64,000 bases of DNA from Terracoccus luteus. GTDB taxonomy: Bacteria > Actinomycetota > Actinomycetes > Actinomycetales > Dermatophilaceae. The stretch is from assembly GCF_003635045.1 (NCBI RefSeq), contig NZ_RBXT01000001.1:124001-188000 (forward strand), in the 5' to 3' direction. The notes under the pieces were generated by a model that saw only the letters and a list, made by a program, of their open reading frames with translations, was not told the DNA's origin and made no database searches. Position 1 is the stretch's first letter; the number at the start of each line of letters is the position of its first letter. This document shows positions 50,974-61,589 of this stretch, piece by piece. A program made the position numbers and the translations under genes.

Positions 50974-51672
50974 ATGATCGGCGACCTCGTCAGCAAGATC
51001 CTCGACGCGCCCGCGGCGCTCGTGCTCGTCGTCGTCGGCCTCGTGGTCTTCGCCGAGGACGCGCTCTTCGTCGGCTTCGTGCTGCCGGGGGAGACCGTCG
51101 CCATCCTCGGCGGCGTCGCGGCCAACCGCGGGCACGTGCCGCTGGCGGCGGTGCTCGCGGTCGTCATCGCGGCCGCCGTCATCGGCGACAGCGTCGGCTT
51201 CGAGGTCGGCCGCCGGCTCGGGCCCAGGCTGCTCGACAGCAAGCCGCTGCGCAAGCACCACGCCCGCATCGACGCCGCCCAGGACTTCCTCAAGCGCCGC
51301 GGCGGCTGGGCGGTGCTGCTCGGGCGCTGGGTCGCGTTCTTCCGGGCCGTCATGCCGGCGCTCGCCGGCTCCTCGCCCATGACGTACCGCACGTTCCTGC
51401 TCTTCAACGCGCTCGGCGGCATCCTCTGGGGGTCGGTCGTCGTCACGGCCGGGTACCTCGCGGGTGCCTCGTACCAGAAGGTCGAGGCCGTCTTCGGCCG
51501 CGACGCGGCCATCGTGGCCGGCGTCGTCGTCGTGCTCGGTGTCGTCGTGTGGCGGGTGCGCACGCACCGCGCCGAGAAGGCCGGCTCCGCGGGGCGTGCC
51601 GGTGCGACGCACACCGCCGACCGGGGGAACGAGGGGACCGACCGCGACGAGCAGCCCACCCCCGCCCGCTGA
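50974..51672 (+). CDS. DedA family membrane protein
   Basis: 232 residues with about five hydrophobic segments. The DedA/VTT features are present: FAEDALFVGFVLPGETVAIL near the N-terminus and GRWVAFFRAVMPALAGSS near residue 115. These proteins are thought to flip or transport lipid carriers. The last 35 residues are polar. A 93-base gap separates it from the deacetylase, so it probably has its own promoter. Confidence 0.9.
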   Translation: MIGDLVSKILDAPAALVLVVVGLVVFAEDALFVGFVLPGETVAILGGVAANRGHVPLAAVLAVVIAAAVIGDSVGFEVGRRLGPRLLDSKPLRKHHARIDAAQDFLKRRGGWAVLLGRWVAFFRAVMPALAGSSPMTYRTFLLFNALGGILWGSVVVTAGYLAGASYQKVEAVFGRDAAIVAGVVVVLGVVVWRVRTHRAEKAGSAGRAGATHTADRGNEGTDRDEQPTPAR

Positions 51673-51691
51673 CCCCTGCGCCTCGACCCCC

Positions 51692-51853
51692 CCGTCGAGA
51701 GGCCAAATAGGGGTCACCGAAAGGTCAATGCCGCACGGGTCACCCGACGTCGACGACGAACGGCCCCGCCTGACGCTCGTGCGAGCGTGGGACGGGGCCG
51801 TTCGTCGTGTCGACGATTGGCCTTTCGACGGTGTCTATATGGCCTTTCGACGG
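51692..51853. terminator. Nested inverted repeat between convergent genes, partner of 5302-5442
   Basis: Outer arms 51692-51710 and 51835-51853 (CCGTCGAGAGGCCAAATAG, CTATATGGCCTTTCGACGG) match at 17 of 19 positions. Inner arms near 51714-51730 and 51815-51831 pair CCGAAAGGTCAATG with GATTGGCCTTTCGACGG. The core is a perfect 15-bp stem CGACGAACGGCCCCG (51754-51768 with 51793-51807) and a terminal palindrome ACGCTCG/CGAGCGT (51773-51788). It separates the DedA and sigma factor stops. Confidence 0.75.
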
Positions 51854-51867
51854 GGGGTGGAGCGGGG

Positions 51868-52680
51868 TCAGGCGGCGGCGACGCCCTCGGTGGCGAGGTA
51901 GCCGCGCAGCTCCTCGAGGGCCCGGCGCAGCAGGCGGCTTACCTGCATGGCCGACAGGCCCATGCGCGAGGCGATCTCGGCCTGGGTGAGGTCGTCGTCG
52001 AAACGCAGGGTGATGAGCTGCTGGTCGCGGGCGGGCAGGCGGCCGATCGCCGTGCGCACGACGATGCCCTCGTCGAGGGCGGGGTCGGATGCCGTGTGCA
52101 CGAGCTCGAGGGCCGGGCGGTCGCCGTCGGCGGTGGTGGCGTCGAGGGAGGCTGGACGAAGGTTGGACGCGGCCACCTGGGCCTCGCGGACGAGGGCGTC
52201 GGTCAGACCGAGGAAGGTCGCGAGCTCGGTCGAGTCGGGTGCGTGGCCGAGGGTCTGCTCGAGGCGGTCACGCGTCTGGGTGACGAGCTGGCGACGCTCC
52301 TGCAGCGCACGAGGCGGGCGGACCAGCCAGCCGTGGTCGCGGAAGTGGCGACGCAGCTCACCGGTGATGGTGGGGGTGGCGTAGGCCCCGAACTCGGTCT
52401 CCTTCGACAGGTCGAAGCGCGAGATCGCTTTCAGCAGAGCGAGATACGCGACTTGCTCGAGGTCGTCGCGGTCGAGGCCTCGGCCGCCGTAGCGGTGGGC
52501 GAGGCTGCGGGCGAGGGGCATGTGGATGCGGGCGGCCTCGTCGAGGCAGCGCGAGCGCTCGTACGGGTCGGACGTCTCGCGGATGATGGCGATGAGCTCG
52601 CGGGTGCGGACGTCGGAACGGACCGGGGAGGTCGCGGTGGCGGTGCCGGCGGGGCCGGGCGTGATAGTGGTGACGGTCAT
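51868..52680 (-). CDS. SigB/SigF-type general stress RNA polymerase sigma factor
   Basis: 270 residues, ATG with GGAG upstream. Region 2 (HMPLARSLAHRYGGRGLDRD and YLALLKAISRFD), region 3 (ITGELRRHFRDHGWLVRPPR) and region 4 (LPARDQQLITLRFDDDLTQA, with helix AEIASRMGLSAMQVSRLLRR) are complete, as in SigB/SigF group 3 factors. No anti-sigma or anti-anti-sigma gene is adjacent. A GGTTTA box followed by GGTAAA is seen upstream near 52745-52715, reminiscent of a SigB-type promoter but with about 20 bases between, so autoregulation is only suggested. Confidence 0.9.
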   Translation of the reverse strand: MTVTTITPGPAGTATATSPVRSDVRTRELIAIIRETSDPYERSRCLDEAARIHMPLARSLAHRYGGRGLDRDDLEQVAYLALLKAISRFDLSKETEFGAYATPTITGELRRHFRDHGWLVRPPRALQERRQLVTQTRDRLEQTLGHAPDSTELATFLGLTDALVREAQVAASNLRPASLDATTADGDRPALELVHTASDPALDEGIVVRTAIGRLPARDQQLITLRFDDDLTQAEIASRMGLSAMQVSRLLRRALEELRGYLATEGVAAA

Positions 52681-52803
52681 GGTGGTACTCCTGCGGTTCG
52701 AGACCCTTTCGGCACTGGCTTTACCGAGCTCTCGAGTACGACGCTAAACCTTGGACAGACCTTGCACAACCTCAGCCCCCTGCAGCGCCGAGACGGCCGT
52801 CTG

Positions 52804-54426
52804 TTACACGCGCGCGCCCCCACCGGCCGAGAGCACCTGCTGGGCGGTGTGCCGACCGGGCTCCCTGTACAACGGCAGCAGGTCGGCGGCGACGGCGTCG
52901 ACGGCCCTCCGGTCGAGCCACGCGTCACTTCCCAGCCGCTCCCGGCCGGCCGCCGTCAGGTGCACCTGCGACCAGCCCTCACCGGGGCGTTCGCCGACCC
53001 GCATCAGGTCGTCGCGGCCCAGGGCCACGAGGCGGGCCGCGTTGCGCTCGCCGATGCGCCCGTAGGCGACGGTCTCGACCTCGAGACCGGGGACGATCGC
53101 CTTGACCGCCTGTACCCCGGCATCCGCCCCCCGCTCGTCGACGAGGTCGTGCACGAGGATGTCGAAGCCCTCGGCCGCGAGCCGGCCCGCGACGTCGGCG
53201 AGCAGGGCGTCGTGCCCCTCGACGGTCGTCGTCGGGAGCGACGAGAAGGCCGTCGTCGTGTCGCGGCGCAGGACCGTCGAGTAGACGAGCGGGCGCCAGG
53301 TCTCCTCCGGCATCCGCAGCCACCCGACCATGGCGTCGAGGACCCGCTGCTCCTCGTTCTCCGGTCGCATGGCGGCGATGACCGCGTCGTAGCCGTCGGG
53401 GGCGACCTCGTGCACCCGATCGAGCGGACCGTGCATGAACGCCTTGCGGGCGCGGGCGCTGGCGAACTCCAGCACGGCCTTCGAGAGGGCGACCTCACGG
53501 TCGGGGTGTGCGGCCTCGCCGCAGGCGGTCGCGACGACGACGTCGTCGCCGGGACCGGTGCCGACGACGTAGAGGTTGGGCACGCCGAAGTCGGTGGCGC
53601 CGAGCTTGACGGTCACGTCGACGCCGGCCGAGCGCAGGGCGCCTAGCACGACGAGGGTCGAGGGATCGGTCACCTCGTCGAGCTCGACGACGCGGCCGGC
53701 GTCGAGGGCGCGGAAGGTCAGGCCGTTGCCGTCCCGCTGGAAGATCTCGAGCACGGCGTGGCTCACGGCCTGCGCGCGCGTGGACCCGGCCCCGAGGCCG
53801 TTGCTCACGGGAGTGGTCAGCCACCCACCCGGGGGCGGCGCGGGCAGCTCGCCGCCCGAGCTGGCCACGAACTCGGCCGGTGCCCAGACGGTGGCGTCGT
53901 CCCGCAGGCGGCGGGTCGGCCACCACACGAGGGGCCGGTCGTCGTCGAAGTCGGCCCCCGCGGGCAGCCCGAGCGTGCGCGGGTCGACGACGGCATCCTC
54001 GCCGAGACGGGCGCGCAGCTCGGCGAGGCTGCCCTCCTCCTGCCGGGACGACGGCAGCGACCGGGCGGCCGTCGCGTGCTCGACGCACTCGCCGAGCGCA
54101 CCGACGCGGGCCCGCTGCTGGGTGGGGCCGTAGCCGATGCCGCCGCTCGTGCGCTCGCCCTCGCTCCACCATGACTGCCACACGGGCACGCCCACGTGGT
54201 CGAACGGGGTCAGCGAGAACTCGACGAGGTTGTCGGCGCCGAGGAGGCCCACGAAGCGGTCGGTGACGGCGGCGAGCGCGGGGTCGCCAGGCGTGTCATA
54301 GCCGCCGGGGTGCCGGGTCACCGCGGGGTCGGTGCCACCCACGCCCTGGGGCCCGTCGGGGTGGCCGGTGGGCTCGGCGGGCTCGGCGGGCTCGGCGGGC
54401 TCGGTGGGCTCGGTGGGCTCGGTCAT
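52804..54426 (-). CDS. YcaO-like domain protein (standalone)
   Basis: 540 residues from the ATG at 54426, which overlaps the stop of the PEP-mutase-family gene (ATGA). The first 30 residues are (T/A)EP repeats encoded by a 9-bp DNA repeat. YcaO ATP-binding features follow: GYGPTQQRARVGALGECVEH with the E-x2-E pair near residue 110, and SNGLGAGSTRAQAVSHAVLE followed by IFQRDGN near 195-220. In the second motif the usual E-x2-E-R-D reads E-x2-Q-R-D. YcaO enzymes activate amide bonds with ATP to make azolines or thioamides. No TfuA, E1-like partner or precursor peptide is nearby, so the substrate is unknown. Confidence 0.88.
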   Translation of the reverse strand: MTEPTEPTEPAEPAEPAEPTGHPDGPQGVGGTDPAVTRHPGGYDTPGDPALAAVTDRFVGLLGADNLVEFSLTPFDHVGVPVWQSWWSEGERTSGGIGYGPTQQRARVGALGECVEHATAARSLPSSRQEEGSLAELRARLGEDAVVDPRTLGLPAGADFDDDRPLVWWPTRRLRDDATVWAPAEFVASSGGELPAPPPGGWLTTPVSNGLGAGSTRAQAVSHAVLEIFQRDGNGLTFRALDAGRVVELDEVTDPSTLVVLGALRSAGVDVTVKLGATDFGVPNLYVVGTGPGDDVVVATACGEAAHPDREVALSKAVLEFASARARKAFMHGPLDRVHEVAPDGYDAVIAAMRPENEEQRVLDAMVGWLRMPEETWRPLVYSTVLRRDTTTAFSSLPTTTVEGHDALLADVAGRLAAEGFDILVHDLVDERGADAGVQAVKAIVPGLEVETVAYGRIGERNAARLVALGRDDLMRVGERPGEGWSQVHLTAAGRERLGSDAWLDRRAVDAVAADLLPLYREPGRHTAQQVLSAGGGARV

Positions 54427-55211
54427 GCGCGACTCGTCCATGACGCCAGCATGCCGTTCATCGAGTCGGTGAGCGCGGCCTGCAGCAGCGGCCCGTACGT
54501 GATGCGGCCGACCCCGAGCCGGGCGAACCGCTCGAGGTCGTGCTTGACCGGGTGGGCGGTGCAGTTGACCGGCACGTCGACCGCGGCGACGACGGCGGTG
54601 ATGAGCTCGTCGTCGTCCTGGATGCGCACCGGGTACACGCTGTCGGCGCCCGCCGTCACGAGGGCCCGCAGCCGCTCGACGGCCTCGTCGAGCACCGCCG
54701 CGGGGTTCTCGGCGTGCAGGAACAGGTCGGTCCGCGCGTTGAGCCACAGGGGCACACCCGCGGCGTCGGCGGCGGCCCGGATGCCGGCCACGTACGTCGC
54801 GTGCTCGTCGGACGTCCGCAGCCTCCCGGCCTCCGAGTGCACGGTGTCCTCGACGTTCAGCCCCGCCCCGCCGGCCTCGATGAGACCGGCCACGAGGGCG
54901 GCCGGCTCCTGGCCGTATCCCGCCTCGAGGTCGATGGAGACCGGGACGTCGACGGAGTCGACGATGCGACGGGCGGCGGCGACGACGTCCTCGAACCGCT
55001 GCTCCTCGTGGTCACCCTCCCCACGTGAGTCGGCGAGGGGGTGGCTGCCGATGGTGAGGGCGTCGAACCCGGCGGCCAACGCGGTGCGGGCCGACCACGC
55101 GTCCCAGACCGTCGGCAGCACGAGGGGGCGGCGCTGCTCGCGGGCACCCTCGTGCAGGGCGCCGAGCCGTCGGGCTCGCTCCAGCAGGTCGGTCGGGACG
55201 GATGGGCTCAT
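54423..55211 (-). CDS. Isocitrate lyase/PEP mutase family protein
   Basis: 262 residues; ATG at 55211 with GAGGAGCC upstream. The PEP mutase/isocitrate lyase barrel is recognisable: LPTVWDAWSARTALAAGFDA near residue 32, IDLEAGYGQ near 95, GLNVEDTVH near 120 and LNARTDLFL near 158. The KKCGH-type catalytic Cys of isocitrate lyase is absent, so it is closer to the uncharacterised PEP-mutase-like branch (oxaloacetate decarboxylase, carboxyvinyl-carboxyphosphonate mutase relatives). It is coupled to the YcaO gene. Its function is unknown. Confidence 0.88.
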   Translation of the reverse strand: MSPSVPTDLLERARRLGALHEGAREQRRPLVLPTVWDAWSARTALAAGFDALTIGSHPLADSRGEGDHEEQRFEDVVAAARRIVDSVDVPVSIDLEAGYGQEPAALVAGLIEAGGAGLNVEDTVHSEAGRLRTSDEHATYVAGIRAAADAAGVPLWLNARTDLFLHAENPAAVLDEAVERLRALVTAGADSVYPVRIQDDDELITAVVAAVDVPVNCTAHPVKHDLERFARLGVGRITYGPLLQAALTDSMNGMLASWTSRA

Positions 55212-55296
55212 CGGCGGGCTCCTCGCGGGGCGGCCGGGTGCCCGGGTCGGTGCCGGGCAGGCTCGGACCGGCCACCGGTCCACGACGGTCGTACCC

Positions 55297-55328
55297 CGCG
55301 AGGGGTCGTCGTGCGACGACCCCTCGCG
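55297..55328 (-). terminator. Terminator hairpin after the zinc-finger permease, 15-bp perfect stem
   Basis: CGCGAGGGGTCGTCG at 55297-55311 pairs with 55314-55328 around two bases. It follows the permease stop by about 24 bases on the minus strand, so the PEP-mutase/YcaO pair likely has its own promoter in 55212-55296. Confidence 0.8.
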
Positions 55329-55351
55329 CTCGGCCCGGCGGGACCACGAGG

Positions 55352-57097
55352 TCAGCCGCCCACCGGAGCCGGCCGCCCGGCATCCGACGACGAGGAAGCA
55401 GGGGGTTGCGGCGGCAGGACGTGGTCGGCGACGGTGTCGGTCGACAGGCAGAGCGAGCAGACGAAGGCGTCGTGCGTCGCGCAGCGCATCATGTCGGGCC
55501 GCTCGAAGTCGTGGTGGCAGACGTGGCACGGCAGTGTCACCCCCGAGGGGTTGCCGTGCTCGTCGAGCATCGGCAGGTCGATGCCGTCGTCGGTGCGGCG
55601 CAGGTAGTAGCGCCCCTTCGTCGCGACGGCGATGACGGGCGGCAGCACGAGGGCCAGGCCGATGGCGACGAGCGGGGAGTACGGACGCACCGCCTCGCCG
55701 AGCCCGCCGAAGAAGGCGAGGATCGAGACGCCGGCGGCGGCGAGCATCGAGCCGAACCCGACCGGGTTGACGTCGTAGAGCATCCCGCGGCGGAACTCCG
55801 GCTGCTTCGGCGAGAGCCCGAGCAGGTACTTGTTGATCGCGATGTCGCTCGCGACGACGACGATCCAGGCCATGCCGCAGTTGGCGTAGAACCCGAGGAT
55901 GGTGTTGAGGAAGTCGAACATGTTCGCCTCCATGAGCACCAGCGCGATGAGCAGGTTGACGCCGAGGAAGACGAGCCGGCCGGGGTAGTGCTTCGTGATG
56001 CGGGTCCAGCTGTTGGTCCACGCGAGCGAGCCGGAGTACGCGTTCGTCACGTTGATCTTGACCTGGCTGATGACGACGAGCACGACCGCGAGGGTCATCG
56101 CGAGCCAGGCCGGCATGAAGCCTTGGTAGATCTCGAGGAACTGGTGCACCGGCTCGTTGGCGACCGACGCGCCGTCGGTGACGTTGGCGATGAGGTAGAC
56201 GGCGAGGAAGAGGCCGACGACCTGCTTGACGGCGCCGAAGAAGACCCAGCCGGGGCCGGCCATGACCATCGCGGTCCACCAGCGGCGCGAGTTCTCGGGC
56301 GTCTTGGGCGGCATGAAGCGCAGGTAGTCGATCTGCTCGGCGATCTGGGCGATGAGCGAGAGGCAGACGCCGGCGGCGAGCATGACCGAGCCGAGGCTGG
56401 GCGCGCCCTGGCCGTCCTCGCCCTGGTAGGCGAAGAACGTCTCGACCGAGTCGGGGTGGCTGGCGACGAGGTAGACGAACGGGGCGACCATGAGCAGCAG
56501 CCACAGCGGGGTCGTCCAGACCTGCAGCTTCGAGAGCACCTTCATGCCGTAGACGACGAGCGGGAAGATGATGATGGTCGAAACGGCGTACCCGATGGGC
56601 AGTGGGATGCCGAGGCCGAGGTCGAGCCCCTGCGCCATGATTGAGCCCTCGAGGGCGAAGAAGATGAAGGTGAACGTCGCGAAGATGACGTTGGTGACGA
56701 CCGAGCCGTAGTAGCCGAACCCGCTGCCTCGCGTGATGAGGTCGAGGTCGACGTTGTACCGGGCCGCGTAGTACGCGAGAGGGAAGCCGGTGAGGAAGAT
56801 GACGACGGTGAAGACGAGGATGCCCCACAGGGCGTTCGTCGTGCCGTACGCGATGCCGATGTTGGCGCCGATGGCGAAGTCGGCGAGGTAGGCAATCCCG
56901 CCGAGGGCCGACACCGCGACGACGCCGGTCGACCACTTCCGGTAGCTGCGCGGGGCGAACCGGAGGGTGTAGTCCTCGAGCGTCTCGCGGGTGGCGGTGA
57001 GCGTGTCGAGCTCGGCGGATGCCGGTGGGCCGGCGTCGGTGGCCGTGGGCGGGTTCGGTCGTGGTGCAGACGGTTCCGTGCGGTCGATCTGGGTCAT
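55352..57097 (-). CDS. NCS1-type purine/cytosine permease with C-terminal zinc-finger tail
   Basis: 581 residues. An N-terminal polar segment precedes about 12 membrane helices of the cytosine/purine permease family. After the last helix, residues about 525-560 form a Cys/His cluster: LPCHVCHHDF, MMRCATHDAF and VCSLCLS, suggesting a treble-clef or B-box-like zinc site. A similar segment occurs, as I recall, after the permease-like membrane part of some proteobacterial hybrid histidine kinases, but here no kinase follows. It lies after the urease operon, separated by a hairpin. Substrate could be a nucleobase, urea or related compound. Confidence 0.88.
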   Translation of the reverse strand: MTQIDRTEPSAPRPNPPTATDAGPPASAELDTLTATRETLEDYTLRFAPRSYRKWSTGVVAVSALGGIAYLADFAIGANIGIAYGTTNALWGILVFTVVIFLTGFPLAYYAARYNVDLDLITRGSGFGYYGSVVTNVIFATFTFIFFALEGSIMAQGLDLGLGIPLPIGYAVSTIIIFPLVVYGMKVLSKLQVWTTPLWLLLMVAPFVYLVASHPDSVETFFAYQGEDGQGAPSLGSVMLAAGVCLSLIAQIAEQIDYLRFMPPKTPENSRRWWTAMVMAGPGWVFFGAVKQVVGLFLAVYLIANVTDGASVANEPVHQFLEIYQGFMPAWLAMTLAVVLVVISQVKINVTNAYSGSLAWTNSWTRITKHYPGRLVFLGVNLLIALVLMEANMFDFLNTILGFYANCGMAWIVVVASDIAINKYLLGLSPKQPEFRRGMLYDVNPVGFGSMLAAAGVSILAFFGGLGEAVRPYSPLVAIGLALVLPPVIAVATKGRYYLRRTDDGIDLPMLDEHGNPSGVTLPCHVCHHDFERPDMMRCATHDAFVCSLCLSTDTVADHVLPPQPPASSSSDAGRPAPVGG

Positions 57098-57126
57098 GGC
57101 GGGCCTTCGTCCGGAGGGACGACCCC

Positions 57127-57154
57127 GACGGGCCCGTGGCGTGGCGGGCCCGTC
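57127..57154 (-). terminator. Terminator hairpin at the end of the urease operon
   Basis: GACGGGCCCG at 57127-57136 pairs with 57145-57154 around an 8-base loop, starting at the ureD stop. It separates the urease operon from the permease gene. Confidence 0.7.
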
Positions 57155-57995
57155 AGGGCCGCGGTGCCAGCGACAAAGGTAGGGACGGCGTGTTTCGTCC
57201 GGATATCGCCACCGTTGCGTTCTCCGACAGCCGCGTCAGCGGGCTGGCGTGGGCGTCGTCGCCGAGCCAGCGGGCGACCGACCCCTCACCGTGCAGCTGC
57301 AGCAGGGTCGCGGGGCGGGCGGTGGTCGGCGCCGGGCCGCTGCCGTCGGTGTGGCTGCTGCTGTGGCTGGTGTCGTCGCGGGCGTCGGCGCTGGTGTCGG
57401 CGCCGCTCAGGCGGTGGCCCAGCGTGGTGACGGAGTCGAGGCAGCGGGACCCGCCGAGCAGGGCCGGGTCACGGCGGCTGTCGGGGTCGACGAGGGTGGC
57501 CTCGGCGAGCAGCGGTCGGCCGTCGATCGTCGACGACAGGCGGGTGTCGAGGCGACCGCCCTGCTCGCCGGTGCGACCGAGCACGACCGTCTCGCGCAGG
57601 GTGGCCCGGGCCGACCCCTCGAGGGTCACCGTGGTCGTGCGGGTGACGTCGGCGCCGTCGGAGACCACGAACGGCAGGCCCGCCCAGGCGAGCCCACCAC
57701 GGTCGGCGACGCGCGCGGTGACGTCCCACCGGGCGCTCCCGCCGCGCATGTCGTACGCGACCGTGCCTGCGGTCTCGACGATCTCGAGCAGCAGGCCCGG
57801 TCCGACGGTGACCTCGACGCGCACGTCGTCGCCGGCCAGCAGCAGCGCCTCGGTGGCGACGAGCGCGACCCGGACGCGGCCGTGCCGGTCGGGCAGGCGA
57901 CGGGCGCCGAGCTGGGCCCCGGCCAGCCGCACCCGGGGTGGCCGGCCGGGTCCGGTCGCGGCCGGGGCGACCTCAATGACGGTGCGACGCGGCAT
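57153..57995 (-). CDS. ureD: Urease accessory protein UreD
   Basis: 280 residues. UreD features such as [20 protein letters not shown] and [14 protein letters not shown] are visible. A Ser/Asp/His-rich insert lies at about residues 205-235. The start overlaps the ureG coding end by 23 bases. UreD acts as a scaffold with UreF and UreG to load nickel into urease. Confidence 0.88.
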   Translation of the reverse strand: MPRRTVIEVAPAATGPGRPPRVRLAGAQLGARRLPDRHGRVRVALVATEALLLAGDDVRVEVTVGPGLLLEIVETAGTVAYDMRGGSARWDVTARVADRGGLAWAGLPFVVSDGADVTRTTTVTLEGSARATLRETVVLGRTGEQGGRLDTRLSSTIDGRPLLAEATLVDPDSRRDPALLGGSRCLDSVTTLGHRLSGADTSADARDDTSHSSSHTDGSGPAPTTARPATLLQLHGEGSVARWLGDDAHASPLTRLSENATVAISGRNTPSLPLSLAPRP

Positions 57996-58734
57996 CCGGC
58001 TCGCTCTCGTGCGTGTGGACGTGGGAGATGACGGTGCCGTCGGCCAGCAGGTGGCTGTGCGGCGCCATCGGCCCGGGGTCGACGGGGGTGTGGTCGCCGG
58101 CGGAGACGCGCGTCACCATCTCGCGCACCCAGCCGAGCAGGGCCTCGACGGACGCGGGGTCGTGGCGCGACAGCGCGAGGACGGGGCGGCCGTCTCGGGC
58201 CTCGCCGGCGTCCGCGACCATGCGGGCGACGTCGACACCGACGTAGGGAGCGAGGTCGGTCTTGTTGACGACGAGCAGGTCGGCTCGACCGATGCCGGGG
58301 CCGCCCTTGCGCGCGACGTCACCGCCGCCGGCCACGTCGAGGACGAAGATCTGCGCGTCGACGAGGGCGGGGCTGAAGGTCGCGGTGAGGTTGTCTCCGC
58401 CCGACTCGACGAGCACGACGTCGAGGGGGGCGAAGTCGTGCTCGAGGTCCTCGACGGCGAGCAGGTTGGGGGTGACGTCGTCGCGGATCGCGGTGTGGGG
58501 GCAGGCCCCGGTCTCGACCGCGCGGATGCGCTCGACGTCGAGAACGCCTGCGCTGCGGAGGAACTGGGCGTCCTCGTCGGTGTAGATGTCGTTGGTGATG
58601 ACACCGAGCTGCAGCTCGCTCGACAGGCCGCGGCACAGCAGGGCGATGAGCGAGCTCTTGCCGGTGCCGACCGGCCCGGCCACGCCGAGGCGGAAGGACC
58701 GGGTGCGGGGGGCGGCGGTGGTGGGGTCAGGCAC
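57973..58734 (-). CDS. ureG: Urease accessory GTPase UreG
   Basis: 253 residues. The P-loop [10 protein letters not shown] is near residue 20, and the metal-binding CPH motif appears as [11 protein letters not shown] near 80. The nucleotide-specificity NKTD motif is VVNKTDLAP near 160. The last 30 residues are His-rich ([19 protein letters not shown]), an added metal-binding tail. It hydrolyses GTP during nickel insertion. Overlaps ureF by eight bases. Confidence 0.95.
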   Translation of the reverse strand: MPDPTTAAPRTRSFRLGVAGPVGTGKSSLIALLCRGLSSELQLGVITNDIYTDEDAQFLRSAGVLDVERIRAVETGACPHTAIRDDVTPNLLAVEDLEHDFAPLDVVLVESGGDNLTATFSPALVDAQIFVLDVAGGGDVARKGGPGIGRADLLVVNKTDLAPYVGVDVARMVADAGEARDGRPVLALSRHDPASVEALLGWVREMVTRVSAGDHTPVDPGPMAPHSHLLADGTVISHVHTHESEPDAASHRH

Positions 58735-59407
58735 TGAACAGTCTCCTCGTGGTGGTGGCGTGGGCCTCGGCGTGGGCGTCGATCATCGGGGCGCCCTGGG
58801 CGGGGATGTCCTCGGGGCGGGTGAGCGGGGCGACCTCGTCGGCCATCGCGTCGATGGCCGGGTGCAGCGCGAGCACCCAGCGCATGCCCTCGGTCGGGTC
58901 GAGCGGCACGAGCTTGAGGGCCGCCGACACGATGGACTGGACGTCGTCGTAGCCGGCGAGGCACGCGACCTGCCGCGCGTCGAGCCCGGTGACGGCGCCG
59001 ACGACTCCGAGCACGACGGGGCGCGGGAGCGGTGTGCGCCGGTCGACGTGGGCGCCGATCTCCTTGGGCCACAACCCGGTCGCGAGCCGGAGGTAGCCGC
59101 GGCCGAGGGCGAACGACGCCTGCCGGATCGCGGCGCTCGGGGTGCGCGCGCACCAGGCGTCGGTCACCGGCTCGAGGTCACGGTCGCCGTCGAGCCACCG
59201 GTGGCGGGCGACGACGGCGGCCGCCGCCTCGGTGCGGGTGACGGTGGCGAGCCGGGTCTTCGCGTAGGCCGGCACCTCGTGCAGACGCCGGCCGTCGGCG
59301 GTGAGCCCGGCGAGGACCGCCGGCTCGAGCCCGGCCGAGTGGGCGTGCGAGCCGGTCGGCAGGCGCGCGTCGGCGAGCATAGCCAGCACGAGCTCGGGCG
59401 AGCTCAC
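58727..59407 (-). CDS. ureF: Urease accessory protein UreF
   Basis: 226 residues from the GTG at 59407, where the family homology begins ([20 protein letters not shown]). An upstream GTG at 59473 would add 22 residues without homology. Helical UreF segments such as [15 protein letters not shown] and [16 protein letters not shown] are present. UreF joins UreD and UreG in the activation complex and may act as a GTPase checkpoint. Confidence 0.88.
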   Translation of the reverse strand: MSSPELVLAMLADARLPTGSHAHSAGLEPAVLAGLTADGRRLHEVPAYAKTRLATVTRTEAAAAVVARHRWLDGDRDLEPVTDAWCARTPSAAIRQASFALGRGYLRLATGLWPKEIGAHVDRRTPLPRPVVLGVVGAVTGLDARQVACLAGYDDVQSIVSAALKLVPLDPTEGMRWVLALHPAIDAMADEVAPLTRPEDIPAQGAPMIDAHAEAHATTTRRLFSA

Positions 59408-59533
59408 GGCCGACCCCGCCGCGCGCGGGGCGAGGTGTGGGCCGGGCGCCGGCCGACCGGCATCCTCGGGCACGTCGGGGATGCCGGTCGGCGCACCGGG
59501 CGCGCCGGCGCGCGTTTGCTCACCACGCCCACC

Positions 59534-61233
<1,700 letters not shown>

Positions 61234-61234
<1 letters not shown>

Positions 61235-61569
61235 CAGAGCACCCCGCCGTCGGTCTTGGCCTGGATGCCGGGGACGACCCGCCGACCGCGCACCGCCACG
61301 GCATCCACCCGCCGGGAGGCGCCGGGCTCGAACCGCTGCGACGTGCCCGAGGGGACGTCGAGGCGGAAGCCGTGAGCGGCGGCCCGATCGAAGTGCAGGG
61401 CGGCGTTGGCGTCGGGCAGGTGAAGGTGCGAGCCGATCTGCACCGGCCGGTCGCCGGTGTTCTCGACGACGAGGTTGAGGCGCTCGTCGTCGCGTCGGTC
61501 GGCGTTCAGCTCGACGTCACCCTCGCCGGTGCGGATCGCGCCGGGGCCGCTGCTGCTCGTGCCTGCCAT
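61234..61569 (-). CDS. ureB: Urease beta subunit
   Basis: 111 residues from the ATG at 61569. Typical segments are [20 protein letters not shown] and [17 protein letters not shown] Gly/Ser-rich N-terminus of 12 residues precedes the conserved part. It lies 20 bases after ureA and is coupled to ureC. Confidence 0.94.
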
Positions 61570-61589
61570 GGGGTCGCCTCTCGTCGCAG

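Noticed and set aside
52681-52803. Possible RiPP precursor peptide next to the YcaO gene
   Set aside because: The gap holds only the sigma factor promoter region and a 12-bp palindrome; no small frame with a ribosome site and a Cys/Ser/Thr-rich core was seen here or in 55212-55351.
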